Assembly: GCF_008831285.2 (NCBI RefSeq)
Contig: NC_045144.1
Location: forward strand, 12,007,672-12,071,671
DNA length: 64,000 nucleotides
Direction: 5' to 3'
DNA from: Nymphaea colorata
Lineage: Eukaryota > Streptophyta > Magnoliopsida > Nymphaeales > Nymphaeaceae
Shown here: positions 22,505 through 32,289 of the stretch, in pieces
Layout: every line of letters begins with the position of its first letter
Position numbering within the stretch: the stretch's first letter is position 1
The notes under the pieces: generated by a model
What the model was told of the DNA's origin: nothing
Database searches by the model: none
The model's input: the letters and a program-made list of their open reading frames with translations, nothing else
Position numbers and translations under genes: made by a program

Positions 22505-25500
22505 ATGGGCAAGTCAAAGAAGCAAATGAACCCCGACGAGCCCGTCATTGAGGAGCACCTCACCGACCAGCAAGAGGAAGCTACAGGCACCCAAACGGAA
22601 TCCATTCCCAATTACGCCATGGGCAGAATTTTGAACATAAAGAAAGAGCTGCTGCAAATGCGTAGCGACATGAACAAGATGGAACAATTCCGCAAAAGAG
22701 ATCTGGATAGACAAAATCAAGAGCAGCAAAAGGAGATGGAAGAAATTTGGGTACTCCTTAGGCAGCTTACTGCCAACCAAGCCCCAGGAGGGGAAAGGAC
22801 CACTCAGGGTCCGAATAAAGGAAAGGGTGTGTTGGGTATGCCTACCTATCCCACCGATACTGAGGTTGACCCGAATAACCTCTCCCACATTGGTACTAGC
22901 ACGGACGGGGGCAGACTTTTGCACATGGGTCCCCCGCCAGAGCGGCAACCACTTGAGCCCACTAGCGAATACTACAGGACTCCCCGAGTTTAAAGATTCG
23001 CTAGCAGCAGGATGAATCGCACGTACTACGATTCAGAAGGGGAACAGGACGAATCTCCTCTACGTCCAAGAAGAGCACAACGGAATCCTCAAGGAGAGAG
23101 GCGAACTCCCACAGTTCGTTATGAGTTTCCCAAGTTCAATGGGGAACACTTACGGGAATGGCTTTTCATGGCTGAAAGGTATTTCTTGTGTCATCACGTA
23201 CCCCAGGAAGAATGGATTGAGATTGCCACGGCAAACATGACAGGAGAGGCCACAACCCATTACTTGTGGTTTGATCATAAGACGGCAGACCCTACCTGGG
23301 AAAAATACAAAGCAAGTCTCCAACTCCAATTTGGGGACTCAACATTCATAGACTATGATGAGGACCTCAAGAATCTGGTCCAAACTACTACCGTGGCTGC
23401 TTATCAACGTCAGTTTGAGAGGCTAGCCAGCATGGTCCAGTGGCCAGAAAAGGCCCTCATCGGAGCGTTCAAGGGCGGCCTTAAAAGCGAGGTAAAAAGA
23501 GAGTTGAAAATCCACCGTTTTAAAAGGCTTGAAGAATGTTTTGCCATGGCCCGACTCTATAAGGAACAAATAGAGGAGAAGAGAGCCGAGAAAAAGGCTC
23601 ACAAGATGGATAAGCAGAGGAGGAAGCCTTCCTATTCCTCTGGTTCTCGTTTTAAAGGGAAGGAACCGACTCCCTTCAAAAGAGGGAGTGACTATAGGCC
23701 CCATCAAGGCCCAAACCAAGGGCAGGGCCGAAAGCCACCCACCCGTTACCTCACGCCAAAGCAAATTGAAGAGTTCAGGCGTAAGGGCCTGTGTTACAGA
23801 TGCGAAGGAAAATGGGATAAAAACCACCAATGCCCAACGTATTACAAGGTACAGGTGGTGAGTGATGTAGAATCCAGCTCCTGTAGTGATTCTTCGACTA
23901 CGCCATATGAATCTAGTTCATCCTCATCAGATGAGGAAGTGGTTGTGAAGAAAAGAGCTAAGCCTACCGAGAAAAGGAAAGAAGTCCGTACTGAAGAGAC
24001 TCCCACCAAAGAGGAGAAGCCAACTGAGGCCGAGTCTTTGCACTCAATGCAAGATCCCAACAAGCCCAACTCTTTCCGGGTATTTGGGAAGATTAATGGC
24101 CACAGGGTTTTGATACTGCTTGATAACGGTGCAACAAAGAACTTCCTAACTGAGGAAGCGGCAAGGAGGTGCAACGTTGCTTTAGAGTCAAGTCAACCCC
24201 AAACCATAATCGTGGGAGGGGGCATGAGATTGAAATGCCACAATGAAGGGAAAGACGTGGAAGTGGTAATAAAGAAGAAACCCTTCAAAATTGACTTCTT
24301 AGTCATTCCCTTGGATGGAGTAGACCTTATTCTCGGGATGCCATGGTTCTTCACGCTTGGCATCATCTCTTGGGACGTGAAGAATTTTAGTATAACCTTC
24401 ACTCCCGACGGCGATGAAGAACCCATGACAATACAGGGGTTAACTAGCATTACTCGTCCCAAGGCTGCATTACGTGCCATTGAGGCCGAGCAGCCTGCGT
24501 GTTGGGTGATGGCACTCGCGACTGATGTGCCAGAAAAAGAAGAGCAGAAAGAGATAGTGCCGGAAAGAATACAGATGGTGTTAGACCGTTTTGAGGACGT
24601 TTTCGAGGAGCCTAAGAGTCTCCCACCGCAAAGGTCTTATGACCACAGAATTATAATGACTCAGGGGGCAGAACCTGTTAATGTGCGCCCCTACAGATAT
24701 GGGTATAACCAGAAGGCTGAAATCGATCGACTGGTTAAGGAGATGCTAGAGAGTGGTATAGTTCAGCCGAGCAGCAGCCCTTTTTCTTCCCTCGTCTTAT
24801 TAGTGAAAAAAAAGGACAACAACTGGCGCTTCTGTGTAGATTATCGCGCCCTGAATGAAGCCACCGTAAAAGACAGGCACCCCATACCTGTTATCGATGA
24901 GTTGTTGGATGAATTAGCCGGAGCGACCACATTTTCAAAGATAGACCTGCGGGCCGGCTATCATCAGATTAGAATGTGCAAAGACGACGTCCCCAAGACC
25001 GCTTTTCGGACTCATGACGGGCACTACGAGTTCCTCGTCATGCCATTTGGTCTGACTAATGCACCAGCAACTTTTCAGAGATGCATGAACGACGTCTTCA
25101 GACAGTATCTCCGTGATTTTATCTTGGTTTTCTTCGACGACATCTTGATATATATCCAGTCTGAAGAACTGCACGAGAAGCATCTTTCGGTTGCTCTTCA
25201 AGTTTTAAAGGATAACCAACTCTACGCCAAGATGTCCAAATGCAGCTTTGGACAACTTTCCATTGGTTATCTAGGACACATAGTGTGTCAACAAGGGGTT
25301 CGGGCAGACCCCGAAAAATTGGAAGCCATGCAGAAATGGCCACTGCCCAAGGACCTGAAAGGACTTCGAGGATTTCTTGGATTAACTGGTTACTATCGAC
25401 GTTTTATCCAGGGTTATGGACTCATTGCTCAACCCTTAACCCAGATGCTTAAAAAAGGAGCCTTTCAGTGGTCAGACAAGGCTAGGGCAGCCTTCGAAAA

Positions 25501-27778
25501 ATTGAAATCCGCCCTTATGTCTGCGCCTGTTCTTACACTTCCGAATTTCAACCAGCAATTCACTATTGAGACCGATGCTTGTGAGGTTGGAATTGGGGCC
25601 GCTCTCAGCCAGGGAGGCCACCCTATCGCATATATGTCAAAGGCACTCACGAGTAGAGCAAAGCCTCTTTCTACTTATGAGAAAGAACTCTTGGCGATAG
25701 TATTGGTAGTTGAGAAGTGGCGACCTTATCTAATAGGGCGCAGGTTTGTGGTTAAAACAGACCAGAATTCACTTAAATATATGCTGAAACAGAGAGTATC
25801 CACGCCGACCCAACAACGTTGGCTGGCGAAGCTGCTTGGATACGATTTCGAAATCGAATACAAGAAAGGTCCGGAGAATACAGCAGCCGATTCTCTCTCT
25901 CGTTTGACTGAGCAATTCATGACTCTTTCGGTAGTGGAAACCGATGTTTGGGATAGATTAGCCTAAGAACAACAAGCAGATCAGTCTATGAGGCTAATCA
26001 GAGCGTCAACAGAGCAACATCCAGGATCCATTCCTTTCTACATAGTCAGAGGGAACATTTTGTATAGGAAGAACCGTGCAGTGGTTCCTCCGGAATTAGG
26101 GCTTAAGCAGGAACTCCTGCGACACTTCCATGACACACCTGCCGCTGGTCATGAGGGGGTTTTTAAAACCCTTAGCAGAATTAAATCCCAATTTTGTGGG
26201 GAGGCATAAAAGCAGAGGTACATACGGAATTGCTTGGTATGTCAGAGGGAAAAATACGAGGCTATTAGACCTCCAGGACACTTGGTTCCCCTCCCCATAC
26301 CAACCAAACCATGGACCGATGTAACCATGGATTTTATAGATGCAATGCCCTGCTCAGAAGGCATGGAAGCTGTGCTAGTGGTAGTGGACCGTCTAACCAA
26401 ATACAGCCACTTTGCTCCCTTGCCTCGATCATATCAAGGGCCAATGGTGGCCAGCGTATACCAAGAGTACGTAGGAAAGCTCCACGGGATGCCACAATCA
26501 GTCGTTTGTGAGAGGGATTTGATCTTTCTCAGCGCATTCTGGCAGGAGTACATGAAGCTCATGGGTACCACGCTTAATTTCAGTACAGCCCATCACCCAC
26601 AAACAGACGGGCAGAGCGAGATTGTTAATCGATCTTTAGAGACCTATCTGAGATGCTTCGCAGGGGAGCGACCACAGACATGGGTAAAGTTTTTACCTTG
26701 GGCAGAGTGGTCGTACAATACCAGTCTGCATTCTTCTACAGGGATGACACCTTATGAAGGTGCATATGGAACCCCACCTCCAACTATCCCCAGATACGAA
26801 GGAGGCACAGCAGGGGACGATAATGTAGACTGCGAGTTACGCACCCGGGAGGAAGTGCTGAACTCCCTCAAGTAGAACATTGATAAAGCTCAGAACCGTA
26901 TGAGACAGATCTATAACAAAGGGCGAAAAGATCGTGAATTTGAAGTGGGTGATTATGTCTGGCTAAAGAGGTTGCCCCTGAAACAAAGATCTTTGATGGG
27001 CCAACCCTATTCTAAACTACTACCAAAGTATTATGGACCGTTCCTGGTTTTGCAGAAGGTAGGAAGAGCAGCGTACCGACTTGGTCTTCCACGGGAAGCA
27101 ATGGTACATCCAGTTTTCCATATCACCAGGCTCAAGCCCCATCATGGTGATATTCCTAGAGTAATTGAACAGATACCGGAACAGGATAACCTGCCCACTC
27201 CCTATCGCATTCTCAAACATCGATATGTCCAGAGACAAGGGAGAACACGACATGAGGTACTAGTTGAATGGGAAGGACCAGACAGAGGAACCTCTTGGGA
27301 GGAGTTTGGGTCAGTTGCTCATCGCTTTCCTTCCTCTAGCGCTCGAGGACAAGCGCATTCTAGGGAGGGGGAATCTGTTACGGACCCTTCTGTAGGTCCA
27401 GACCCAACAAGGCATGATCAGGCCAAAACCAGTCGGCCAACGCACAAAGCCTCGGACTTATGGGCTCAATCGCTAAGGCAGCTTGAAGAAGTCTCCAGTG
27501 AGGCTAAGTCGGCACCCGAACCAGTTGCAGAGGGCGGAGTGGGAGGAGCAGCTAGGTCCGGAAGAGTGCTTGAACCAGGTGGAACTCAAGACGTTCTAGA
27601 ATCAATTGCGAGGCTCACCGAGCTTGACCAGGTCCAATCCGAGCGTGAGTCCAAACCCCTTCAACGCTTGAGCCTCTCTAAGCCGAATGACTTAGGTTCA
27701 GGTCTAAGTCACTCGGACTTGACCCGTGCACCAACACCCGAAGTGTGGGCGGCAACCCACACAAGGTCCCCGCCCTAA
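22505..27778 (+). pseudogene. Element 2 gag-pol polyprotein, interrupted by four stops
   Basis: One frame runs from ATG 22505 to TAA 27776, 1758 codons including the stop. It is broken only by TAA 22991, TAA 25964, TAA 26207 and TAG 26873, with no net frame change. Domains in order: a coiled-coil-prone N-terminal gag region (codons 1-162); the capsid-like region with FPKFNGEHLREW (about 23120); a zinc knuckle with CYRCEGKWDKNHQC (23790-23831); protease with LLDNGATKNF (about 24116), where DSG is usual; reverse transcriptase with VDYRALN and FFDD (25130-25141); RNase H with ETDACEVGIGAALS (about 25570); an integrase zinc finger (25990-26260) and core with MDFIDAM, CERD and PQTDGQSE; then a GPFLVLQKVGRAAYRL segment and a chromodomain-like end (about 27209-27330). 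The last about 134 codons lie in the 3' LTR. The start ATG fits the leader length. It cannot make full enzymes as it stands. Confidence 0.93.
27363..27375 (+). other. Polypurine tract of Element 2
   Basis: The run gggagggggaatc directly precedes the 3' LTR. It primes plus-strand synthesis in this class of element. It lies inside the polyprotein frame, because coding continues into the LTR. Confidence 0.85.
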
Positions 27779-27968
27779 GTCCACAAGACTTAGGGATTTT
27801 CACATTTGATTTACGTGTGGGGCGCTAGGCCCGAATTACATTATGCGTCTTTAATTTCATGTTGATAGCGGGTTTTGAATAAGAGACCTAGCAAGGCGGG
27901 TTGTGCCTTGAGAAATTTTGTATTGGGGCGGGTTAGCGAGTTAGGTTAGGATGTAATTAGGGCTCGCA

Positions 27969-28051
27969 TATAAATGCATGTATGATTCATGCATATTCAC
28001 ATATGTATTTAGATTCCTATTTGAGAATTGAGAAAACAAAAAATATGTTGA
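27969..28051. repeat. Scrambled filler insertion in the Element 2 3' LTR
   Basis: These 83 bases replace five bases of the 5' LTR (between ggctcgca and cttagtataaat). They consist of three joined pieces that also occur in the CACTA remnant. 27969-27979 equals the reverse complement of 47251-47261. 27976-28015 equals 47069-47108 directly (40 of 40 bases). 28016-28051 equals the reverse complement of 47214-47249 (36 of 36). The pieces overlap by the short word gcat. This is the pattern of templated filler DNA at a repaired break. It ends 5 bases before the TATA box and brings its own tataaat word. Confidence 0.9.
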
Positions 28052-28056
28052 CTTAG

Positions 28057-28064
28057 TATAAATA
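28057..28064 (+). promoter_or_regulatory. TATA box of Element 2 3' LTR
   Basis: TATAAATA matches the 5' LTR box. The sequence just upstream has been replaced by the filler insertion, so the two LTR promoters now differ in their proximal region. Confidence 0.6.
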
Positions 28065-31000
28065 CTTGGTGAACAATGTACAGATTATGCAAAAATTGAA
28101 TGAGATTGGCCATTTTGGCGTTTTCACTCTCTCTCCTCTCTCGAGGCTTCTCCCTTCTCGTCTCCCACCTTGCTCTACCTGAGAGCCAGGCGTCTCCTCC
28201 CTCCTCGCGTCCTCTACCACCACGGCGCCTCCATTTCCAGAAGTTCCTTGAAGAGCTACCGTCCCTAGGACACCGGCATAAGGATTGAAGACTTAGGCGG
28301 ATCTCCTCCATCGGCGGCGATCCCTCCTTTGTTCACGTAAGCACCCCATTCGAACCATTTGAAATTCTGGAATCGGTGCCTATTCCCTGATCATGAGGGA
28401 ATTGAGAGGCTGATTCCGGTGTAGGGAAGGTTGAAGGCACGGGCAGTCCCGTCGGCTTCAACGAGACACCGAAAGGGGACGGCTGATGATCTTTCCCTGG
28501 CTGCCCGAGTGTGTTGTTTCGAATTAGAACCAGGGTCGTCTTTCCCTAGTTCCTCCCTTGGCATACCCAAAGAGTGGAGCTACGGGCGTGGGGCGAGTTT
28601 TGATCTAATCTGAATCTTACGCTTCGTGACGCAAGTTGGAGATCATAGGATCGGTCCTTAGTAGGGATTCAGCCGATAAGAGAAAAGGAAAAATCGTAAG
28701 GTTATGATCTATCGGCTCTAGTTCTTCCTCTTGAGCTTTCGGACCAGCAGCCTGAAAAACAAAGCTAAGCTAAGCTCTGGCCGTGATCTGAGACAGAGGA
28801 GTAGACCAGAAGAATCGCCCAGAAAAATGCTTCAAAATAAAACAAACAGGGCGAATTCTGATGGCTAGATCATAAAATCGAACTACGCCGAAAAAGGGAG
28901 AACTTCCGGCCACCGCTGTAAGTCCGATGGTCGCCATTGTTTCCGGCTGGGAAGTCCGTTCTGCCCTTCCTTCCCTACAGTTTTACTTAAAATTGATAAG
29001 GGTAAGCGGGACATTTGGACCACGGGATCTATCCCTAGTTGCCGGTGCGAGATTGGAGTTTCCACCTTGGTCGCTCGTCAATTCCGGTAAGTCCTTTCTC
29101 GTCCCATCTCAGCCCTTCACCGTGACACCTCTCAGCCATCCAGCCACCTACCCGAGACCCCTCCTCCGCAGCTTCCACCTGTTCCAGGCCGAGATCATCT
29201 CTGAATCTCGAGCTCCACCGAAATAGAAAACCCCACCGCGCAGCCTTTCCTTTCCACCTGGTCGCATCCTCCACCGCGCCAACCCTAATTCCCTTGATCT
29301 CTCACGTGTTCATCAAGACACGTGTTCTGATCTCGCCAACTCCCTTGCCACGTCCTGAGCCAGCTCACCCTCCAGCTCCTCGTCCTGGTCCCGCCTTCGG
29401 CCGCGTGTCACACCGATAGTCCTTGCGAGATCACCTGCCCTACCTTTTCGGATCTTGCTTCCCTAGTTTTAGGAAAGTCATCGCCACCTCGCATCCCCTT
29501 TCCTTATTTTCCTCAGCTGAAAATCTCCTCTCCTCACCTGCCTAATCCGCAACCTATCTTCTCCATTGATCTCCTCCACGTGTCCCAATCTCAGCCTTCA
29601 GGAACCCGAGCTCATTAGAGAGTGACATCTGGCCCTTCGCCACAATCTCCCTCTCCTTCTTTGTCGAGCTCCTCCCTATCATTTAGGAAAGAGTTCGAAT
29701 CATTTCCTAATAGCTAGCCTTTTTCTAGCTCTCTCTGTCTTGGTCCCCTCATCTTGCCACGTGGCAAGCATCGGCGCCCTTTCCTTGGTTTGACCAACCA
29801 AGTCATACCCCACCGAGCTAGGAGCCCTCACGCGCCGCCACATCCCCTAGTTTCCCCATTTCCCTCGCCCTTGTCCTAAGCCGCTATCTTCTACTTCACC
29901 TTAGCCGAATCTAGGTGCAACCCACCGAGCCCACTTCCTTGGCAACCCCCCTTAGTGACTCGAGCCTACCTCGAGTGACCCTTGACCTAATCGACCCGGA
30001 CCCACTAAGCTAGGTCCAATTTAGTCAACTACCCACTTAGTCAAACCCATTCCACTCTTGGTCAACGTTGACCTTCACCCACAAGCCTAGGCTCGACCCT
30101 AGCCTACCCACACGGACCTCCTATTAGCTAGGTCAACTCGCTACTGCACCTAAGCCCTCTCTCACTCAGCCTACCCCAACCCGAGCCTGTTTGACTAGAC
30201 CGACCCCCCCTATTAGAGCCCAGTCGAACCCAGCCAACCCAGCCTTAGCTAGGTTTAGGTTCTGCCTGCTTCGCCTGGCCCTTTGCAGCGGCCACTCCTC
30301 CTCCGTCGGCACCTACCGGCGCGCGTGGCCGAGCCACACACCGGAGACAGGCAGGTAGGCGCTGTCGCTGTGACAGCAGCCCCCCTCGGCTTTCCAGGCG
30401 GCCCTTCCGGCCCAGGTTCCTTCGTCATCAGCGCATAGCGGCAACCGGACGTAGTCTCACGACAGCAGGCATCCGCCGATCAGCACTCCCTCGTCTCCGA
30501 CCGCAGGCGGGTGCTCTTCAGCGAACATCGTCGGCAGCGACCCCAGCAGCTCCGTCGACCGCACTCACCGTCCTCCGAGCGCATCCAGCAGTTCTGCGCA
30601 GCTTCTGTCAACAGGACTCTTCCGACGCCCGTGCCTGCTCGAACAGGCCCTCTAGCCGCAACTGTACAGCGGCCACAGCCAGCGGGCAGCGTTCAGGTTT
30701 TGGCCGTCGATTAGTCTTCCAGCGCGCGGCCACTTCACCAGCGTCCTTTCCGCCAACAGTCCAATCCGAGCAGCAAGCGACGAGGAGGCTCTCCTCAGCC
30801 GGTTTTCCTGATCCGTAAGCTGCAGTGCTCAGGGGCTGGTTCTCACCCCGAGACCCTTATCCGGCTACGCCAAGGGTGAACCTTGGCCGGTATTGTCTCC
30901 CTTACCCCCTTGTAGCTTCGGGTGGGATTTTGCTTAAGTATTAGGAAGCATCGTAGTTTCTTTTAGTTTGTTGCTTTAGCCTTGGCTTCGGCCTAGCTCC

Positions 31001-31366
31001 CCATTGAGGCACCTCAAGGGCACTGCGCCCGAGACACGACCACAAGGAGCAAGACCATCTATTTGTTTCTGTTGGGTGTGGTTTGCACGATAGCGTGGTT
31101 TGTATGGTTTGTGAGTGAGATTGAGAGTTAATTCTTGTATCGCTCGCGAATTGTAAGGCCTCACAACCCTTCTAATTTTGTGTAGTAGGCAGACCATAGT
31201 TACGGATTTGGGAAAAAGGGTAACCTACACCTGTACACCTCCACCTAATTGGGTTTGCGCCGGGGTCCTGTCCGGCCGGGTAGAATTCTTGTGTAATTTG
31301 CCTAGGTTTTTCGGTTTTTAGAGTAGGCCTCAAGAAGATTCTGGGAGGTTTAGGGTCGCACTGGTC

Positions 31367-31468
31367 GGATCGTTCTAGCCCTGCCGGTGTGGTCCTAACA
31401 CTATCTCACGGCTAGGAGGATCGTTCTAGCCCTGCCGGTGTGGTCCTAACACTATCTCACGGCTAGGA
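31367..31468 (+). repeat. 51-base tandem duplication spanning the LTR/flank junction
   Basis: Two exact 51-base units (31367-31417 and 31418-31468) each contain the last 34 bases of the Element 2 LTR, the target duplication CTATC and 12 bases of the Element 1 LTR. The second unit therefore carries a second LTR end (31445-31451). The duplication must be later than the insertion of Element 2, since it copies both sides of the junction. Confidence 0.95.
31401..31405 (+). repeat. Target site duplication of Element 2, right copy (CTATC)
   Basis: CTATC follows the LTR end and equals 17948-17952. It is copied again at 31452-31456 by the 51-base duplication. Confidence 0.95.
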
Positions 31469-32135
31469 GGGTCGTTTTCCAGCAGCTAGCCGGCGTCCCT
31501 AGCCGGTCACTTGGAGACTTCCGGCGTCAAATTCATAACGCTGCGCGGATCCAGCTGCAGCTCTCTTCCCCGAAGTCCTCCCCTTCTTGTTGTTGCATTG
31601 CCCGAGGTCAGGAATTCACCTCGTGGCCTTCTTGCTGACAGCCAAGTCTAGCTTGGCCGGTAACGCCCTCTCACTCCCTTGTAGTTTCGCGGGTCGGGTG
31701 CACTTTGCTTGTGTATTTGCTTGAGCCCGGCTTCGGCCTTGGTTGATTCCAGCGGTACCTCGACGGCCCTTGGCCTAGACACGACCGCTAATCGACGAGC
31801 CTACCTAGGGTATTGGGTGTGGTTTGTTACGAGTAGATATGGTTTGTGTGGTTTGATGGTTTGCATTGAGTGAGTTGCGAGAGTACTCTTGTATCGCGCA
31901 CGCTTGTACGGCCTCACATCCCACGTAGCTTTCTATAGTAGGTTTTGCTTAGTTAGGTTTTTGGGATTACCCCTACTTGTATTCATGTCCTATTGGGTTT
32001 GCGCCGGGGTCCTGTCAGGTCAGGTAGTTCCTTGTATTGATTTGTTTAGGTTTCTTTGGTCTAGATTCCTCGAGGCGATCTTGGCAGTAGGACCTCGACT
32101 CCTTGGGTCGGCCCGTTGGGGTCGGGATCCTAAAA
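31406..32135 (+). repeat. 3' LTR of Element 1, right part
   Basis: After the duplicated junction this continues the Element 1 LTR (matching about 10357-11037 of the 5' copy) to its end CCTAAAA at 32135. The end is followed by GTCTC, equal to 6812-6816. Confidence 0.92.
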
Positions 32136-32289
32136 GTCTCAAAGGGACAAAATGGACTCCAAAGCTGAGAGGCCACAAGCTCAACAGGTCTCCTATATAG
32201 GTATTGTTGGTGATCGCTCCAAAGTAGAAGGGAAAAACATGAAAATTGCCTGGTCTACCGTAACTTTTTCACAAATTCATGGTGGCATT
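32136..32289. other. Flank of Element 1, unassigned
   Basis: This is the DNA into which Element 1 inserted; before that it was contiguous with 6808-6816. It has no recognisable feature. The words ctcctatataggtattg (32191) include a TATA-like string, but nothing downstream supports a promoter. Confidence 0.4.

Larger units (their letters stand above)
17953..31400 (+). mobile_element. Element 2: Ty3/gypsy chromovirus with giant LTRs
   Basis: It is a complete element of 13.4 kb. The 5' LTR is 17953-21858, the primer site 21861-21872, the internal region 21859-27375 and the 3' LTR 27376-31400, with CTATC target duplications. Internal order is gag, protease, reverse transcriptase, RNase H, integrase and chromodomain-like segment, as in plant Ty3/gypsy chromoviruses. 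The LTRs are exceptionally long for a chromovirus. The copy is defective: four stop codons break the gag-pol frame and several catalytic residues look changed. The LTRs differ by point changes, a filler insertion in the 3' copy (27969-28051) and a 37-base segment near 30300 missing from the 5' copy. Confidence 0.95.
27376..31400 (+). repeat. 3' LTR of Element 2
   Basis: This 4025-base LTR matches the 5' LTR. Differences include the filler insertion at 27969-28051 and about 37 extra bases near 30300-30337. Its first 403 bases encode the end of the polyprotein. The terminal 34 bases take part in a 51-base tandem duplication that also includes the flank. Confidence 0.95.
6817..32135 (+). mobile_element. 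Element 1: non-autonomous giant-LTR retrotransposon (LARD-like) with an FHA-like ORF
   Basis: The element has two LTRs of about 4.22 kb, a primer site for initiator-Met tRNA, an internal region of only 3.37 kb and a GTCTC target duplication. Its 3' LTR is split by Element 2 (17953-31400); without that insertion it is about 11.8 kb long. The internal region has no recognisable gag, protease, reverse transcriptase, RNase H or integrase, so it must move with enzymes supplied in trans. Its LTR 3' end, primer site and leader resemble those of Element 2, which points to chromoviruses of that family as the helper. The two LTRs differ by scattered substitutions and small indels, so insertion was not recent but the copies are still close. 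Confidence 0.88.

Noticed and set aside
22991-26875. Programmed readthrough at the four gag-pol stops
   Set aside because: One stop between gag and pol can be programmed in some elements, but four stops, three of them inside or after RNase H and integrase, are better explained as mutations.
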